Part shown: in pieces, positions 1-10,531 of the stretch | Position numbering within the stretch: position 1 is the first letter of the stretch | How the letters are laid out: every line of letters begins with the position of its first letter | DNA from: Eremomyces bilateralis CBS 781.70 | Taxonomy: Eukaryota; Ascomycota; Dothideomycetes; Eremomycetales; Eremomycetaceae | Length of the DNA: 64,000 nucleotides | Direction of reading: 5' to 3' | Assembly: GCF_010015585.1 (NCBI RefSeq) | Contig: NW_022985075.1 | Span: 729,821 to 793,820 of the forward strand | Notes under the pieces: model-generated | The model's input: the letters and a program-made list of their open reading frames with translations, nothing else | Told to the model about the DNA's origin: nothing | Database searches by the model: none | Program-made: the position numbers and the translations under genes

Positions 1-841
1 AACCCGAGTTAAAAAAAATCTCTTCTCGTTGGTTCCAGGACCAGATAAGTTATCGCGGGTGCCTGTCGAATGTCACACAGCAACATCCCTATCCTACCAA
101 TGAGCCCACGCGTTGGGCGATGGGAAACTCGCTCTGACCACTCCGAAGTCCACGCAGTCCTGAGCTGAAGACCTTTCGTGCTCAGGTGCGCTGGATATTA
201 GGACGACATCCTGTCGGTCTCAGACACTTTCGCCGCTTTGTTATCCTCTTGAGTCGACTGACGTTCAATATTTGCCGAAATTCCCATTGCGGAACCAGAC
301 GCCTTATCTGTAGCAAGTAGTTACATACAATCGTCCCGGGAACCATGATGGTGTGCTCTGAACCTGGTGGCAATCCTCAAAGTTCTGCGTCCAGATCGCG
401 GAGAACCCTTGTAGTATCACGATAAGATGCGGAGCTTAGGATAAGCTTGCATCACCTTTGGCTGGGTGGGCCTTTTGATACTGTTTAGTCGCTTGGTACC
501 TGAATCCTGAGGGACCCTGGATCTCATTGAAACATAGTCGAGCTAAACCCAACCATATCCTACTCTTCTTATTTTCGTTCCTCGTTATCCAGATTCCCGT
601 TGCAAGATCCCGGCCTCATCTCGTTCCCTGGCCAGAGGTAATGCTCAGAGCTGCGGTGCATGTGTTCAAGGCGCGGCTTGTGATCGCAGTATTATCTCCC
701 GCTTCTGATCCTATTATCGGGAAGAACGAGCAATGCCCGCTCTATATCGTGGAGTATTCGTAGGGTGACCGCGGACTTGGAACTTCCAATGGATACAAAG
801 GACTTCGACTTGCAAGTCCAAGTCCCAAGTGACATATCCTC
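1..841. other. Left-edge stretch without a supported gene
   Basis: I see no coding region with a recognisable family or clean splice structure here. Short open frames exist on both strands, including one starting near 527 with a hydrophobic N-terminus, but none shows a motif, codon pattern or intron that supports it. The segment just left of 842 is most likely the 3' untranslated and terminator region of the hsk3 gene. A locally self-similar patch at about 803-830 (repeats of the type AAGTCCAAGTCCCAAGT) is visible but short. Confidence 0.5.
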
Positions 842-1206
842 TCAATCGCCGTGTCTCTGGGACTCGTTCTGTGAAGACTGCGCAGCATTGTTGGAGTCAC
901 TCATAGTCTCCTCACCCAACACTTTACTAGCGGCCATAAACCTATTGGACAGATATTAGCTAGGGGACTTGACGGACTGATGATGGATCTCAGAACTCAC
1001 ATCGCACCCGAATAGGCGCCCAACCCACGCATGCTCTCCGCTTGAATCGAGGTCATGCGAAGCAGGTTTTCCAGATCCGACATATGTGCCGTCAGTTGGG
1101 CGAGTTGCGAGTGGAGGTGGGATAGCTGTCGTGGTTTTTGCGAGGGAATGGTGCTCAATCGCGACGCTACTCCAGTCGAAGTGCTTCGTGGTGGTGGTTG
1201 TGACAT
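842..1206 (-). CDS. hsk3: DASH complex subunit Hsk3
   Basis: This is a small kinetochore protein of about 101 residues in two exons: complement(842-941, 1001-1206). The 59-nt intron (942-1000) starts GTGAGT and ends AATAG, with a branch-like GCTAAT. Joining gives the block RGLGAYSGAM-FMAASKVLGEE across the splice. Together with the upstream LHSQLAQLTAHMSDLENLLRM helix, this matches fungal Hsk3. In yeasts Hsk3 is a core coiled-coil subunit of the DASH/Dam1 ring that couples kinetochores to microtubules. I chose the Met at 1206 (MSQPPPRS) because Hsk3 proteins are about 70-110 residues. An in-frame Met at 1299 would add 31 low-complexity residues. The family name rests on recalled similarity, while the frame-preserving splice is seen directly. 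The gene is divergent from MRS2. Confidence 0.85.
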
Positions 1207-1514
1207 GGTCGACGATTGGTGAGGATCAGATTTCGTTGGGCGGGCAGTTGCGCTATGAGGGGGAGTGTGTGAAGTATTGATGAGAGCTGAAACGCGCAAC
1301 TCTAGTGAATAGTCGAATTAACTAACTTAGACTGATGGTAAGTTAATCTGACCTGGATGTAAACACTGATGCTCGGCGGGATGGTGGTTCATCTAATTTC
1401 TGACTAAGCCGAATGTTGGACGTCACCGAACCTCGTATCAAAACTTTCTCCCAATTTGACGAGAGCAACGGCCACCCTAGATGGTTGCTTTGCCATTAGA
1501 ACGAGCATCTAGAG
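1207..1514. promoter_or_regulatory. Divergent promoter between hsk3 and MRS2
   Basis: About 308 bp separate the chosen start codons of hsk3 (leftward) and the MRS2 homologue (rightward), so both promoters and 5' leaders must lie here. No consensus TATA box stands out. A self-complementary TTAACTAACTTAG run lies at 1318-1330. No further regulatory site can be supported. Confidence 0.55.
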
Positions 1515-3303
1515 ATGCAGCCACTCATTCTGAAGACTCGCCCGGTACCGTCACTCGACCTGCTCAAATATCTGAGAAAGTTGAACGGTGCCCGCCGCTC
1601 CGTCTCCTCTCAGCATGTCGGGATAAAGGTGGCAACCGGCGAACTCTCTCGACTCCGACCTCTACGATCCCAAATTGGCTCCAGGAATCCCTTCTCAAGA
1701 CTCCAGCTTTCCAGTCGAAATAGATTATGCGGCGTGTCTGTGACAAGGCAATGTCTCGGGATCGCGCGGCCGGAAGGGATTCGACCCTTCACCTCCTACG
1801 TCCGAAACGCCTTCTTCGGACCGTGGACCTCCAAGAAGCGGAAGAACTACGAACAGCTTGAGCCCAATGATCTGCCGATTTCGAGCTTCATCGACGATAC
1901 CTCCTATCCTTCCCGAGTCACCAAAGCCTCCAACGACCTCAAGTTGCGATGTACCGAGTTCGATGAGAACGGGAACGTCACGCTCGTCAACGGGGAATAT
2001 AAAAAAACAGAGCTGATCGCCAAGGTAAGGGTTTCAGAGCCGTATTCTGACATCGGGGCTCTAACTTTATGGCCAGTATTCCCTCCTACCGCGAGACTTG
2101 CGGAAGATTGACTCCTCAATGCTACCGCACATCCTCATCCGACCGAGCGCGATTCTTCTAAATCTTCTCCACCTGCGAGTCTTGATCAAGCACAACCGGG
2201 TGCTCATCTTCGATGCGTACGGGAGCACGGACTCCTACACACAATCCGTGTTCATGTACGATCTGGAGGGAAAGTTGCGCGCCGCATCCGCGGACGCGAA
2301 ACAGGCCGGTAGCCTACCATACGAGTTTCGAGCCTTGGAGGCGGTGTTAATCAGCGTCACCGGCGGTCTGGAGAGCGAGTTCGAAGGAGTCCGTGAGCCG
2401 GTTGTGAGGGTATTGCGCGAGCTGGAAGAGGACATCGATCGCGACAAGCTTCGGTACCTCCTGATATATTCCAAAAAGCTTGGGACCTTTGAACAGAGGG
2501 CTCGACTGGTGCGCGACGCTCTCGACGAACTGTTGGATGCGGATGATGACCTTGCTGCCATGTATCTGACCGCCAAAGCTCAAGGGGAACTCCGAAATGA
2601 AAACGACCATACAGAGGTGGAGATGTTGCTGGAGTCGTATCACAAAGTCACGGACGAGATTGTACAGGCGGCGGAGAATCTCGTCTCCAATATCCGAAAC
2701 ACCGAGGAGATGTACGTCTTCCGTATGTTCTTTACTTTCAACGCTAACCGTCTACCCAGTGTCAAAGCCATCCTGGATGCTAATCGCAACTCTCTCATGG
2801 TTCTAGACATCAAGTTCACCATCTGTACATTAGGCATTGCTGCCGGCACCTTTGTCGCCGCACTCTACGGCATGAACTTGACCAACTTCCTCGAGGAATC
2901 GGTCCTCGGGTTCGGCGGCGTATCCGTCGTATGCGGCCTCTTCACAGCCTTCGCCGTTATGTGGGGCCTTAAGGTCCTGCGCCGCGTGCAACGACTCCGG
3001 ATGTCCGGAAGCCCTGGAATGGACACTTTCCGGGCGTTGGCTCGACCGCTTCACAGCAATAAGTCCTGCCAGCCCGAAAGGCCGAACTGGATGGATGAAA
3101 AGATCCGACGGCAGAACGCGCGAGCGCAGCTACACGGGTACCACGCGCAATTGCATGGGAAACAAGCGAGCCCACCTTCCGGCCCAAACAAGGGCGATGC
3201 GATCAAACGACGGGCGAAGCTTGAGGGTCAGTCCAAGGGAGCGGAGCATCCGGATGATCCGACAGGGGGGATCGGTGCTGACTCGGTGCTAGCGAAGCCG
3301 TGA
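1515..3303 (+). CDS. mrs2: Mitochondrial magnesium channel MRS2 (CorA family)
   Basis: The protein has 562 residues from three exons: 1515-2024, 2077-2711 and 2760-3303. Intron 1 (52 nt) has a CTAAC branch. The joint after IAK restores YSLLPRDLRKID, a hallmark of MRS2 proteins. Intron 2 (48 nt, GTACGT...CCCAG) restores NTEEIVKAILDANRNSLM. Two membrane segments follow near the C-terminus, and the first ends in the YGMN motif (near residue 418) that forms the Mg2+ selectivity filter of CorA/MRS2 channels. The first 100 residues are Arg/Ser-rich and lack acidic runs, as expected for a matrix-targeting presequence. Known MRS2 proteins form pentameric Mg2+ channels in the inner mitochondrial membrane and support group II intron splicing in yeast. 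The tail after the second membrane helix is long and basic. The start is the first Met in the frame. Confidence 0.95.
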
Positions 3304-3874
3304 TGAAATGTTCTCTACTCTGCTCTCTCATGATTTCCATGTCCTTTCAAGTTTTTTGGCATAGCGAGGCGCTGATGGGCATCTGTTCAATATGTAGGCC
3401 TGGTGTCTGTCTGGCTTCACACTTTCCTCTCTAGCCCTGGTTGTCACAATACCCAACTTGTATTTTCCGAAACACTCAGCGTCGATGTACTAGACAATAG
3501 AGAGAAATTAGATCGAAATGTAATATATCATATTCTGTATGACTGTTGACTCCCACAACCATTCCCTTGTTACGACAATCAAACATGATAATATAGAATT
3601 CATTACCACGGTCAAAATGCCAATAACATTGTCCCTGGATTGCACCAAAAAATCAGATAAAAGAGCAGGTCATAAGCAATTTATATTCATACCAATGTTC
3701 GTTCGATCCCGTTAAGGGGCAAGACATGTTTTTCGACAAGGTGCTCTTCATGCTGTGGATTCCACCTTCGGCTGCGAGCGAACACCACACTGCATCACCG
3801 ACCCTCTTCATATCGCCAACATCTGTAGAATATCGAAATGCAAAAAAATAAGGCGCCAAAGGGCAAAAAGAAAC
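3304..3874. other. Intergenic stretch downstream of MRS2
   Basis: No gene is seen. The segment holds the 3' region of the MRS2 gene and then AT-rich sequence up to the tRNA. Open frames overlapping the tRNA on the minus strand are accidental. Confidence 0.6.
3865..3869 (-). terminator. RNA polymerase III T-run after tRNA-Lys
   Basis: On the minus strand, five consecutive T residues (AAAAA on the plus strand) lie five bases past the tRNA 3' end. This is the standard pol III terminator form. Confidence 0.75.
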
Positions 3875-3946
3875 GCCTCGTGTGGGACTCGAACCCACAA
3901 CCTTGGGATTAAAAGTCCCACGCGCTGACCATTGTGCCAACGAGGC
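3875..3946 (-). tRNA. tRNA-Lys (anticodon UUU)
   Basis: A 72-nt intronless tRNA. The acceptor stem halves GCCTCGT (3946-3940) and ACGAGGC (3881-3875) pair fully. The anticodon arm is TGGGA-CTTTTAA-TCCCA with anticodon TTT. The T arm contains the conserved GGTTCGAGTCC-type loop (GTGGGTTCGAGTCCCAC). No intron is present, and a pol III T-run follows. The D arm looks slightly irregular but has AATGGTCAGCG. Confidence 0.93.
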
Positions 3947-4533
3947 CTGAATTCAATGAACATCGCCCATTTAAAGTAATAAAGTAAAACCTAGGTTGCA
4001 GTGAACCTATTCTATTACTACATATTACTTGGGAGAAGGAATCAACACCTCAAGAGCTATAATCAATATTCATGAGGAGAAACTTGCGGAACATCTAGTT
4101 CATATTTGTTTGTGGGGGAATTTCTTGACTGGCCACCGATCACCTGAGATCTTCTAGGAGTTACCGCTAATTAGGCCAATCGGCGTTCGACGGTTTGTTG
4201 AATGAATCCTTATTTTATATAACTATCGTGAAAATACCGTCTCTGATATACTTCGTATAGCTAGGTAATACTTCATAATTCACATTATTAAATTCGAGGC
4301 AATGGGGGTCATCACGACCAATTTGTATTGTGTCTCTGTAGTAACTGAGCCTAAGCAGCGAACGTGCTTAACCATCACCCACGCGTAATGCGACACCTTC
4401 TAACACCACTTGGCACACGACGAATCGAATACATAGGGTCATGCTGAACAGGGGTCATTATTGGGGTTGGAAACCATAATTATGTACTAATTTTCTATCT
4501 CCGTTTTCACTCGTTGAAAACAGCGATTTCTAG
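3947..4533. other. AT-rich intergenic stretch
   Basis: No gene is seen between the tRNA and the hAT relic. The base composition is AT-richer than the housekeeping regions. Confidence 0.5.
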
Positions 4534-5055
4534 AGCTTTATTAAGATACTCAATCCTGCCTTTAAACTCCCTTATCGCGAACGCCTCAGTGGTGCGCTCC
4601 TCGCCGACTTATATCACAAAACATCGCTTCAAGTCCAGCGCATCATCGGCCAACGACGCGACCATTTCAGCCTCAATTTCAGTCTGGACGAGTCGAATAA
4701 CCAACAGAACGATCGTGTCTTGAACTTCTCCGTTGTCTATCCTGACTTTGAATCGCTTACACTCCATACAAGACCTGTCGATGCGCAAGCCTCCTTGACT
4801 GGGGAATTCTATTACGAATATTTCCGCTCGGTGATGAAACAGGTGGTTAAAGGAGATTACAAGCGGATTAACAGTATCTCGACGGATACCCTGTAAGACA
4901 ATGAGGAAGTTCTGGAGACTGTCAAGAAGATTTAGACCTATCGCATATCATCTATGTGCCTTGTCGATCTCATAATTTAAACCTCATTGGCGATATCATC
5001 AAGATGGACAATTTCCGCGATCGTTTCACCACTTTCAAGAACCTCGTTTGCGACC
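4534..5055 (+). mobile_element. Degenerate hAT-type (DUF659) DNA transposon fragment
   Basis: An open stretch of about 120 codons (4534-4893) reads FIKILNPAFKLPYRERLSG, then SLDESNN, RVLNFSVVYPDF and KRINSISTDTL before a stop. About 50 nt later another frame gives HIIYVPCRSHNLNLI. This order (LNP.YK.P.R..LSG, a central Asp, a T.DN-like block, then ..PC..H.LNL) is the layout of the DUF659 region of hAT-superfamily transposases. The N-terminal BED finger and the C-terminal dimerisation domain are not visible, and at least one stop and one frame change interrupt the reading. It is a dead internal fragment. I found no terminal inverted repeats or target duplications. The family call is from motif recognition. 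Confidence 0.65.
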
Positions 5056-5189
5056 TCTCGTCCATTAGGCCGACCCAGCCCTGGCCTTTGCAGTGACATC
5101 ATGCGAGCTAGAGCTCTAATTTCGACGGGAATTTGACAGGGCAGTTCCATGGACTTGACAGTCCTCCTCGCCTCATGTCGGATTGAGCT

Positions 5190-6476
5190 CTACTTAGATT
5201 CCGGAACATACGGAGTTTCAAATGGGACTTCTCCTTGGGGGGTTATGCGAGCTAAATGTCGTCGTTCGCCTGTCGTCCAATCGACAATAGCAGAGTGTGA
5301 AGTGACGCGGTTCTGTTCTTGTTAGCCAATCTTACCACTCAGACCTTGATGGAATTGGACTTACATCCCAAATAACCACAGTCCCAGGAGCCCATTTGAC
5401 ACGAGCCTGATAGTCAATGCCCCGGCCAATGTGGTCGTACAAGAAGTTCAAGAGTGCCTCGCTCTCTTCGTCTTTAAATCCGACGATTCTTCGAGTGACT
5501 TGATGCCAATTAGCTAAGGATTGAGCTGCAAAGTAGGAAGACTTACACCCTTTATTCACAAATAAGGCTTTCTCGCCAGTTGCCGGGTGAGTGCGCACGA
5601 TCGGATGCTCCGAAGTAACGCCCTCTCGTTTCACTATTCCCCCACGTTTCCTGCTGAACTCCACTTGTTCGATTCCAGAGTGAAGAGCCTTAAGTCCATG
5701 TAGACGCTCTTTGAAGGCCGGTGACAATCGATTGTAGGCCTCGACCTGGTTGACGAATGCAGTGTCGCCACCAACTCCCGGAACATCCAAGGCGTACAAG
5801 AACGTGGTGGCAGGTGGCTGCTTCTCGAATGAGACGTCGGAGTGCCATCCGACACCGCTATTCCGATTTGCCAAAAAGAAATCAAATTCGCTCGTATTGA
5901 CATTTCGATGCACGATAAGGAGCTCCGGATGGCCCTCGGGGGTTGGGCTGGTCGGATGGATGTGGAGACGGCCGAAATGGCTTCCGAGGGCGACGGGCTC
6001 CGTAAGTGGTAAGTCGGCAAGGTCCTGGTTACGGAATGCGACAACCTTTCGCTGGGCAACTAGTAAGGCAAGTTGATCTTTACCAGCGTCGCTGAGCTTG
6101 CTGAGTTGGACCCCAGTGACTTCTGATCCCGTGGTGGGTGTGAGGTGCTGGAGCTTAGAGCCTTCAGTCAGAAGGTCCTTGAAGCTTGGATCGGCGCCTT
6201 TGCCCTTGTCGATGTGCTCGTATAGTTCGAAGGGTGGGTATTTCACGCCATGGTCCCAGACAGGCAGATAATGGGGGTACTGTGTGATCGTTAGTCCACG
6301 TCTACGGCAATTGGAGTGCGACAACATACAGTGGCAGGGACCGGATTATCACTCTCTTCGTCAATTTGCCTTCGGATTTTAGGCTTCGCCTCAACGGGCT
6401 TCTCCTCAGTGGGCTGAGGATCGGCCTGCACCGAAATGGGGAGTTTTTGGGTTTCGGTAGATGTCACAGTGGCCAT
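5190..6476 (-). CDS. TauD/TfdA-type 2-oxoglutarate-dependent dioxygenase (sulfonate dioxygenase-like)
   Basis: The protein has 378 residues from four exons: complement(5190-5312, 5365-5498, 5547-6279, 6330-6476). The introns are 52, 48 and 50 nt with GT...AG ends. The joins give NPVPAT-YPHYLPVWDHG, FVNKG-FTRRIVGF and VVIWD-NRVTSHSAIVDW, all typical of fungal TauD homologues. The Fe(II) ligands are visible: the HxD pair in GWHSDVSFE, the distal His in VTSHSAIVDW, and the 2-oxoglutarate-binding Arg in GERRHLARITP. The family oxidises taurine, other sulfonates or related substrates using 2-oxoglutarate and O2, commonly for sulfur scavenging as in yeast Jlp1. The exact substrate cannot be read from the sequence. 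All key residues are present, so it looks functional. A decayed Dal5-type transporter lies head-to-head 2.1 kb away. Confidence 0.9.
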
Positions 6477-7889
6477 TTTCGGTAAATAGAAGTTGATGAT
6501 CTAAGTAAACAGTCTCAGACTTTGGCTATGGATTAAATAATTGTCTCGATCTTATATGAGTCAACAGCAACGGCGCGGGCCACTAAGAATATATACTGCA
6601 TGGCCTTCGAAACAGTCAACATTATAAAACATCGATATCGGATATAACAGCACCTCCGTTTCAAGGAATCGTCATTTGACCATCCTTTGTAGGTTAATTC
6701 CTAGGATGCTCCAATAGTTCAGCCTCCAATTTCGGCGCCGTCTTTTAACACGATGGCGTATGAGTTGCACTGGATTCCCTCATTTGAACAGACCAATTGG
6801 CAAGTCTTCTCAGATGGGGCAAACCCGCAGTCGCACTACTGATCCAGTTATCAGATAACACTGATTGGTGTAGCTGTTGCTGCAATGCGGCATAGGTTCA
6901 TATTTCAAACCGGTTGACGGTTGCTGCTCCAGTTGCGCAGTCGACAATGCCGGATTGCGGGAATCTCCACCCTTTCTGGCTTTTGGAGCAGAACGATCCC
7001 TCATCTAAGTGGTAAGACACTTATCAGATCATCATCATACGAAAATAATCGTCTCAATGATTCGTTCCTTGTACGCTGCAGTTTTGATAGTGCCGACGAT
7101 CGAGGGGTTGTAAGTGCAAATTGCGTTATGACGACCGTGGAATGATACAATCGAGTATTCTGGTCCCATTGTATCCCCTGCATGGCTAGTCAAACATTCC
7201 GAGTACATAGCAAGGTCCTATTAATAATAACGTGGAATCAAGGAGAAAATTCAAAGCAGCGACATGAGATAAACTTGACGATATAATAATTTCGGAACAT
7301 TACATTGAATTAGAGAGGAATAAATTGGTGACGAAGTGACGGGAATGGGGTTATTCGGGGATAGTTTCAGGGCGTTCTGAAGGCTTTGTCAATGACTAAG
7401 CAGTAAGCACATAGTTCTAGTTAACTAACTAGTTAGGATAACTAGCTAGTTAGCTAAAACATTTTCATCCGAGATAGTTCAGGACAGTACATAAAATGAT
7501 GGTCTTCGCTCAGAACTTCGTCAATCAATCTGGGGTGTCCATAGTAGACACACACTTGCTGATGTGAAGTGATTTACGGATAGATGCGATAGGGAGCAAT
7601 TCGGTGCCTTATGGGGCTGTCGCAGGCACGTGACTATACACGTGACCCACAAGATGGAGACCCAGCTAGTCAGTTAGATCGATCAATCAATCAACAGCTA
7701 GTCTTCATGTTGAGACTATCGTCGATTCACACCGCCGTCGTCAGTGTAAATCGAGATTGTTAAACGATATTATCAAGAGTCTAGACACGGTTCTATCTCC
7801 CGTAAAGAAGGTAGTAGAGAAAGCCCTTCCTTGTATCTTAGATTGTGGCTATCTACAGGAAGCTAATCGATCGCATCATAATCATCCTT
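6477..7889. other. Long intergenic stretch upstream of the dioxygenase
   Basis: It contains the dioxygenase promoter near 6477-6800. A possible decayed minus-strand coding remnant lies at about 6810-7180, where fragments such as ICTYNPS and SYDDDLISVLPLR occur in different frames without a continuous reading. It resembles the end of a zinc-cluster motif, but too weakly to call. The rest is AT-rich with several TTAGTTAACTA-like runs. Confidence 0.4.
7417..7456. repeat. Self-complementary CTAGTTAACTAACTAG cluster
   Basis: About 40 bp consist of overlapping CTAGTTAACTAACTAGTTAG and ACTAGCTAGTTAGCTA runs that can pair with themselves. Related TTAACTAA(G/C)TT words recur at 1318-1330, 32705-32715 and 62314-62328. 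It could be a remnant of short inverted-repeat elements or chance AT-rich sequence. Confidence 0.45.
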
Positions 7890-8350
7890 GATGTCTATTA
7901 TCCCTAGTTCCCCTGTGTAGGAAGTTAGAGCAAGCATACACTCATGACTCAAGCGTTTGTTACTACTGCATCATTTCTTATTGTCCATCATAGAGGTTAT
8001 GGAAGAGGAGGACTTAGCCCACATCTCTGGAAATGGTTACAGAAAGCCTAGGAATCACATACTATTATGGATGCCCTGTTATTCCCGGTTACTATGCATA
8101 GGAAGATGAGTAGATCACTCCTGCGTTAGTTAATACTGGATAATTTCTTATATTGTCGATCATCGAGGCTATAGAAGAGCAGGACTTGGCCCGCATCCCC
8201 TAAAATGGTTACAGAAAGCTTAGGAATAGCCTCATACTAGCTATGGAAGAGGAGGACCTTGACCTACATCTCCAATACTGAACCCCTATCAATCGCCTCT
8301 ACTATGGCAGAGAAGGGCTTTGACCTGAATTTCCAGTACTAAAAGTCCAT
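7890..8350. repeat. Decayed tandem repeat, unit about 170 bp
   Basis: Two diverged copies of about 170 bp are visible, roughly 7890-8067 and 8068-8245. Both contain AATTTCTTAT/CATTTCTTAT, then a GTC(C/G)ATCAT(A/C)GAGG block, GAGGACTTAGCCC versus GCAGGACTTGGCCC, and ATGGTTACAGAAAGC. Two shorter partial copies follow (GGAAGAGGAGGACC near 8240 and GGCAGAGAAGGGCTTTGACC near 8305). The repeat stops just before the transporter pseudogene. No coding potential is seen in it. Confidence 0.6.
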
Positions 8351-8570
8351 CAAGCACATCATACTCACTATGAATGTCATGCCATTCTTAATTCCCACGC
8401 GAACGATGATAGCGCCATATGATTTCTTATATCCATTGCTACATCAGTTATTATCGAGTCTCATTAACGCTGTAGAAATCTCGAGAAGTATATTTGACTT
8501 TGCTTTCCCCCCGATCCATCTACTAAGAAGGATTAGAATAGAGCCCTATTCTTACCTGCCCTACTACGCC

Positions 8571-10531
8571 ATGACAGTCGAACGGCCCAAAGACGAGTCG
8601 GAAGAAGACTCCAGCCTATCGTCCGAACAAATTGACGTAGGGCATACGGTGGCAAAAGCTGTCTTACACGATGCAAAGTTGGTGACAACGAAAGGCAACA
8701 TTATCACCAATGATGGAGCTATCGTGGCCACTGGAGAAATTGACTCGAGTGTTTCGGCCAATCCCTTTTCGGATCCCCAGATCCGAGACTACTACGTTGG
8801 TGTCTATGAGAAAGCAAAATACGAGTGTCGACATGTCTTCGACGCGGGTGCCACATGGACAGAAGAAGAGGAGAAGAAGATGGCCAGGAAACTTGACTGG
8901 CATGGCATGTACACAATTTAGTGTCTAAAGATTCGACTGATGATTATTTGTAATAGTATGCTTATGGGCATGCGTCATGTTCTTTAGTCTACAGATTGAT
9001 CGTGGAAACATCAATCAAGCCGTTTCGGGAACCTTTTTAAAAGATCTTCACCTTAATACTAATGGTGGGCAGACCGACACTTGCCTTGTAAATGACCTCT
9101 GACTTAAAGTACTAGATTTCAATCTTGGGAATACCGTGTTCCTGGTGTCTTTCCTTTTGGCCGAGTTACCATCTCAATTAATCTCGAAGAAGTTTGGTCC
9201 CGACCGCTGGATTCCTACCCAAATGGTTATATGGTCTATAGTCGCCATGGCGCAAACTGGGCTTCGAGGCAGAGCCGATTTTCTTGCAACTCGTGCTCTT
9301 CTTGGAATGCTTGAAGTGTGTTAGCTGATGCTCATAATTCTTCCCTACTGATGGATCAAATCTAGGGCGGTTTCATCCCAGACCTAGTACTTTGGCTCTC
9401 CTACTTCTACACCGGCCGGGAGCTCCCCATCAGGCTGAGTTTCTTCTGGACAGCCTTGAGCATTACTGGCATCATTGCTTCTCTTCTTGCCTTTGGAATA
9501 TTCCATCTCGAAGGCCACCACGGTCTTGCAGGTTGGAGGTAGAGTTCAATTTGCTTCATTCTTGGATAGTGATTGACACAATTTTAGGTGGATCTTCTTA
9601 ATCGAAGGAACGCTCACACTTGTTATTGGCATTGTGTCCTTCTTCCTTATGCCGGCATCTGCAGCCCAGACAAAGACGTGGTTTCGACCCAAAGGATGGT
9701 TTACCGATCGCGAACTTACTATTGTGGTGAACCGAGTGCTACGAGATGACCCTAGCAAAGGTGACTTAAAACCTATAGTTATCTTAAGGCAGACTGATGC
9801 TGATCTATTATAATAGGAGATATGCATAATCGACAGGCGATCACCCACGTCGACTGTGGACTGCACTGAAAGATTATGATCTCTGGCCGGTAGGTATATT
9901 CTTAACTAGGACACCAGCGGATGCTAACTGTGTACCGGTATCAAGCTTTATATGCTCGGTGTCATCAACCTTGTTCCACAGGCGCCACCCGCTCAGTATC
10001 TCACGCAAATTCTTCGGAATCTTGGGTTTACCACTGTAAGCATTCTCTCTAACGGGTGTTCCACCAGCTAATGCCTCTAGTTCGAAACCAACCTCCTTAC
10101 AATCCCATCAGCAGTGGGCCATATGATCACTCTTCTCGCCGGCACCTGGCTAAGCGAAAAATTTAATCAACGCGCGCTTTTCGCCATGCTACAACCCCTA
10201 TGGACCCTTCCTTGCATCATTGCTCTCCGAGTGTGGCCAGGTCTTATGAAAGAACAATGGTCAACTTATGCTCTACTCGTCGTGTTACTAAGTTATCCAT
10301 ATGCTCATGCTATTAATGTGTAAGTATACCCCACTGTTAGATAGGCGCGAACTCTCGTAACTAGAGCTAATGACTTTCGGCATTTTATAGGGCTTGGGTG
10401 TCGAGAAACTCGAATAACGTTGGCTCTCGCAGCGTATCTGCCGCTCTATTCAATAGTAAGCTATGTTTCTTTCGGCTTCTAGTAACACCAGACCTAACGA
10501 CACCGCTCCAGTGAACATTCAAATTTATTAA
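8571..10531 (+). pseudogene. Dal5/ACS-family MFS transporter, broken and 3'-truncated
   Basis: Nine exons can be traced from MTVERPKDES (8571). The introns are 8905-8956, 9065-9115, 9316-9365, 9539-9587, about 9775-9815, 9890-9945, 10036-10080, 10320-10390 and 10456-10511. Joined text reads [51 protein letters not shown] and SRNSNNVGSRSVSAALFN. This is the pattern of the anion:cation symporter (allantoate/pantothenate permease) family. The first intron is GC-AG (GCATGT...TAATAG). One base is missing near 9844-9848, so ITPRRLWTALKDYDLWP is out of frame. After ALFNMNIQ the reading meets a stop at 10529-10531, and the last membrane helices (about 60-80 residues) are absent. LINE-related sequence begins a few hundred bases later. 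It is a host gene remnant that cannot make a full transporter. Confidence 0.85.

Noticed and set aside
527-763. Open frame with a hydrophobic N-terminus resembling a signal peptide
   Set aside because: No family motif, no cleavage-site context, and it lies in the probable 3' region of hsk3. Chance is more likely.
3653-3940. 95-codon minus-strand frame overlapping the tRNA
   Set aside because: It runs through the tRNA-Lys gene and has no protein character of its own.
6810-7183. Possible zinc-cluster transcription factor remnant (ICTYNPS, SYDDDLISVLPLR)
   Set aside because: The fragments are in different frames, the Cys6 pattern is not present, and no continuous reading or splice supports a gene.
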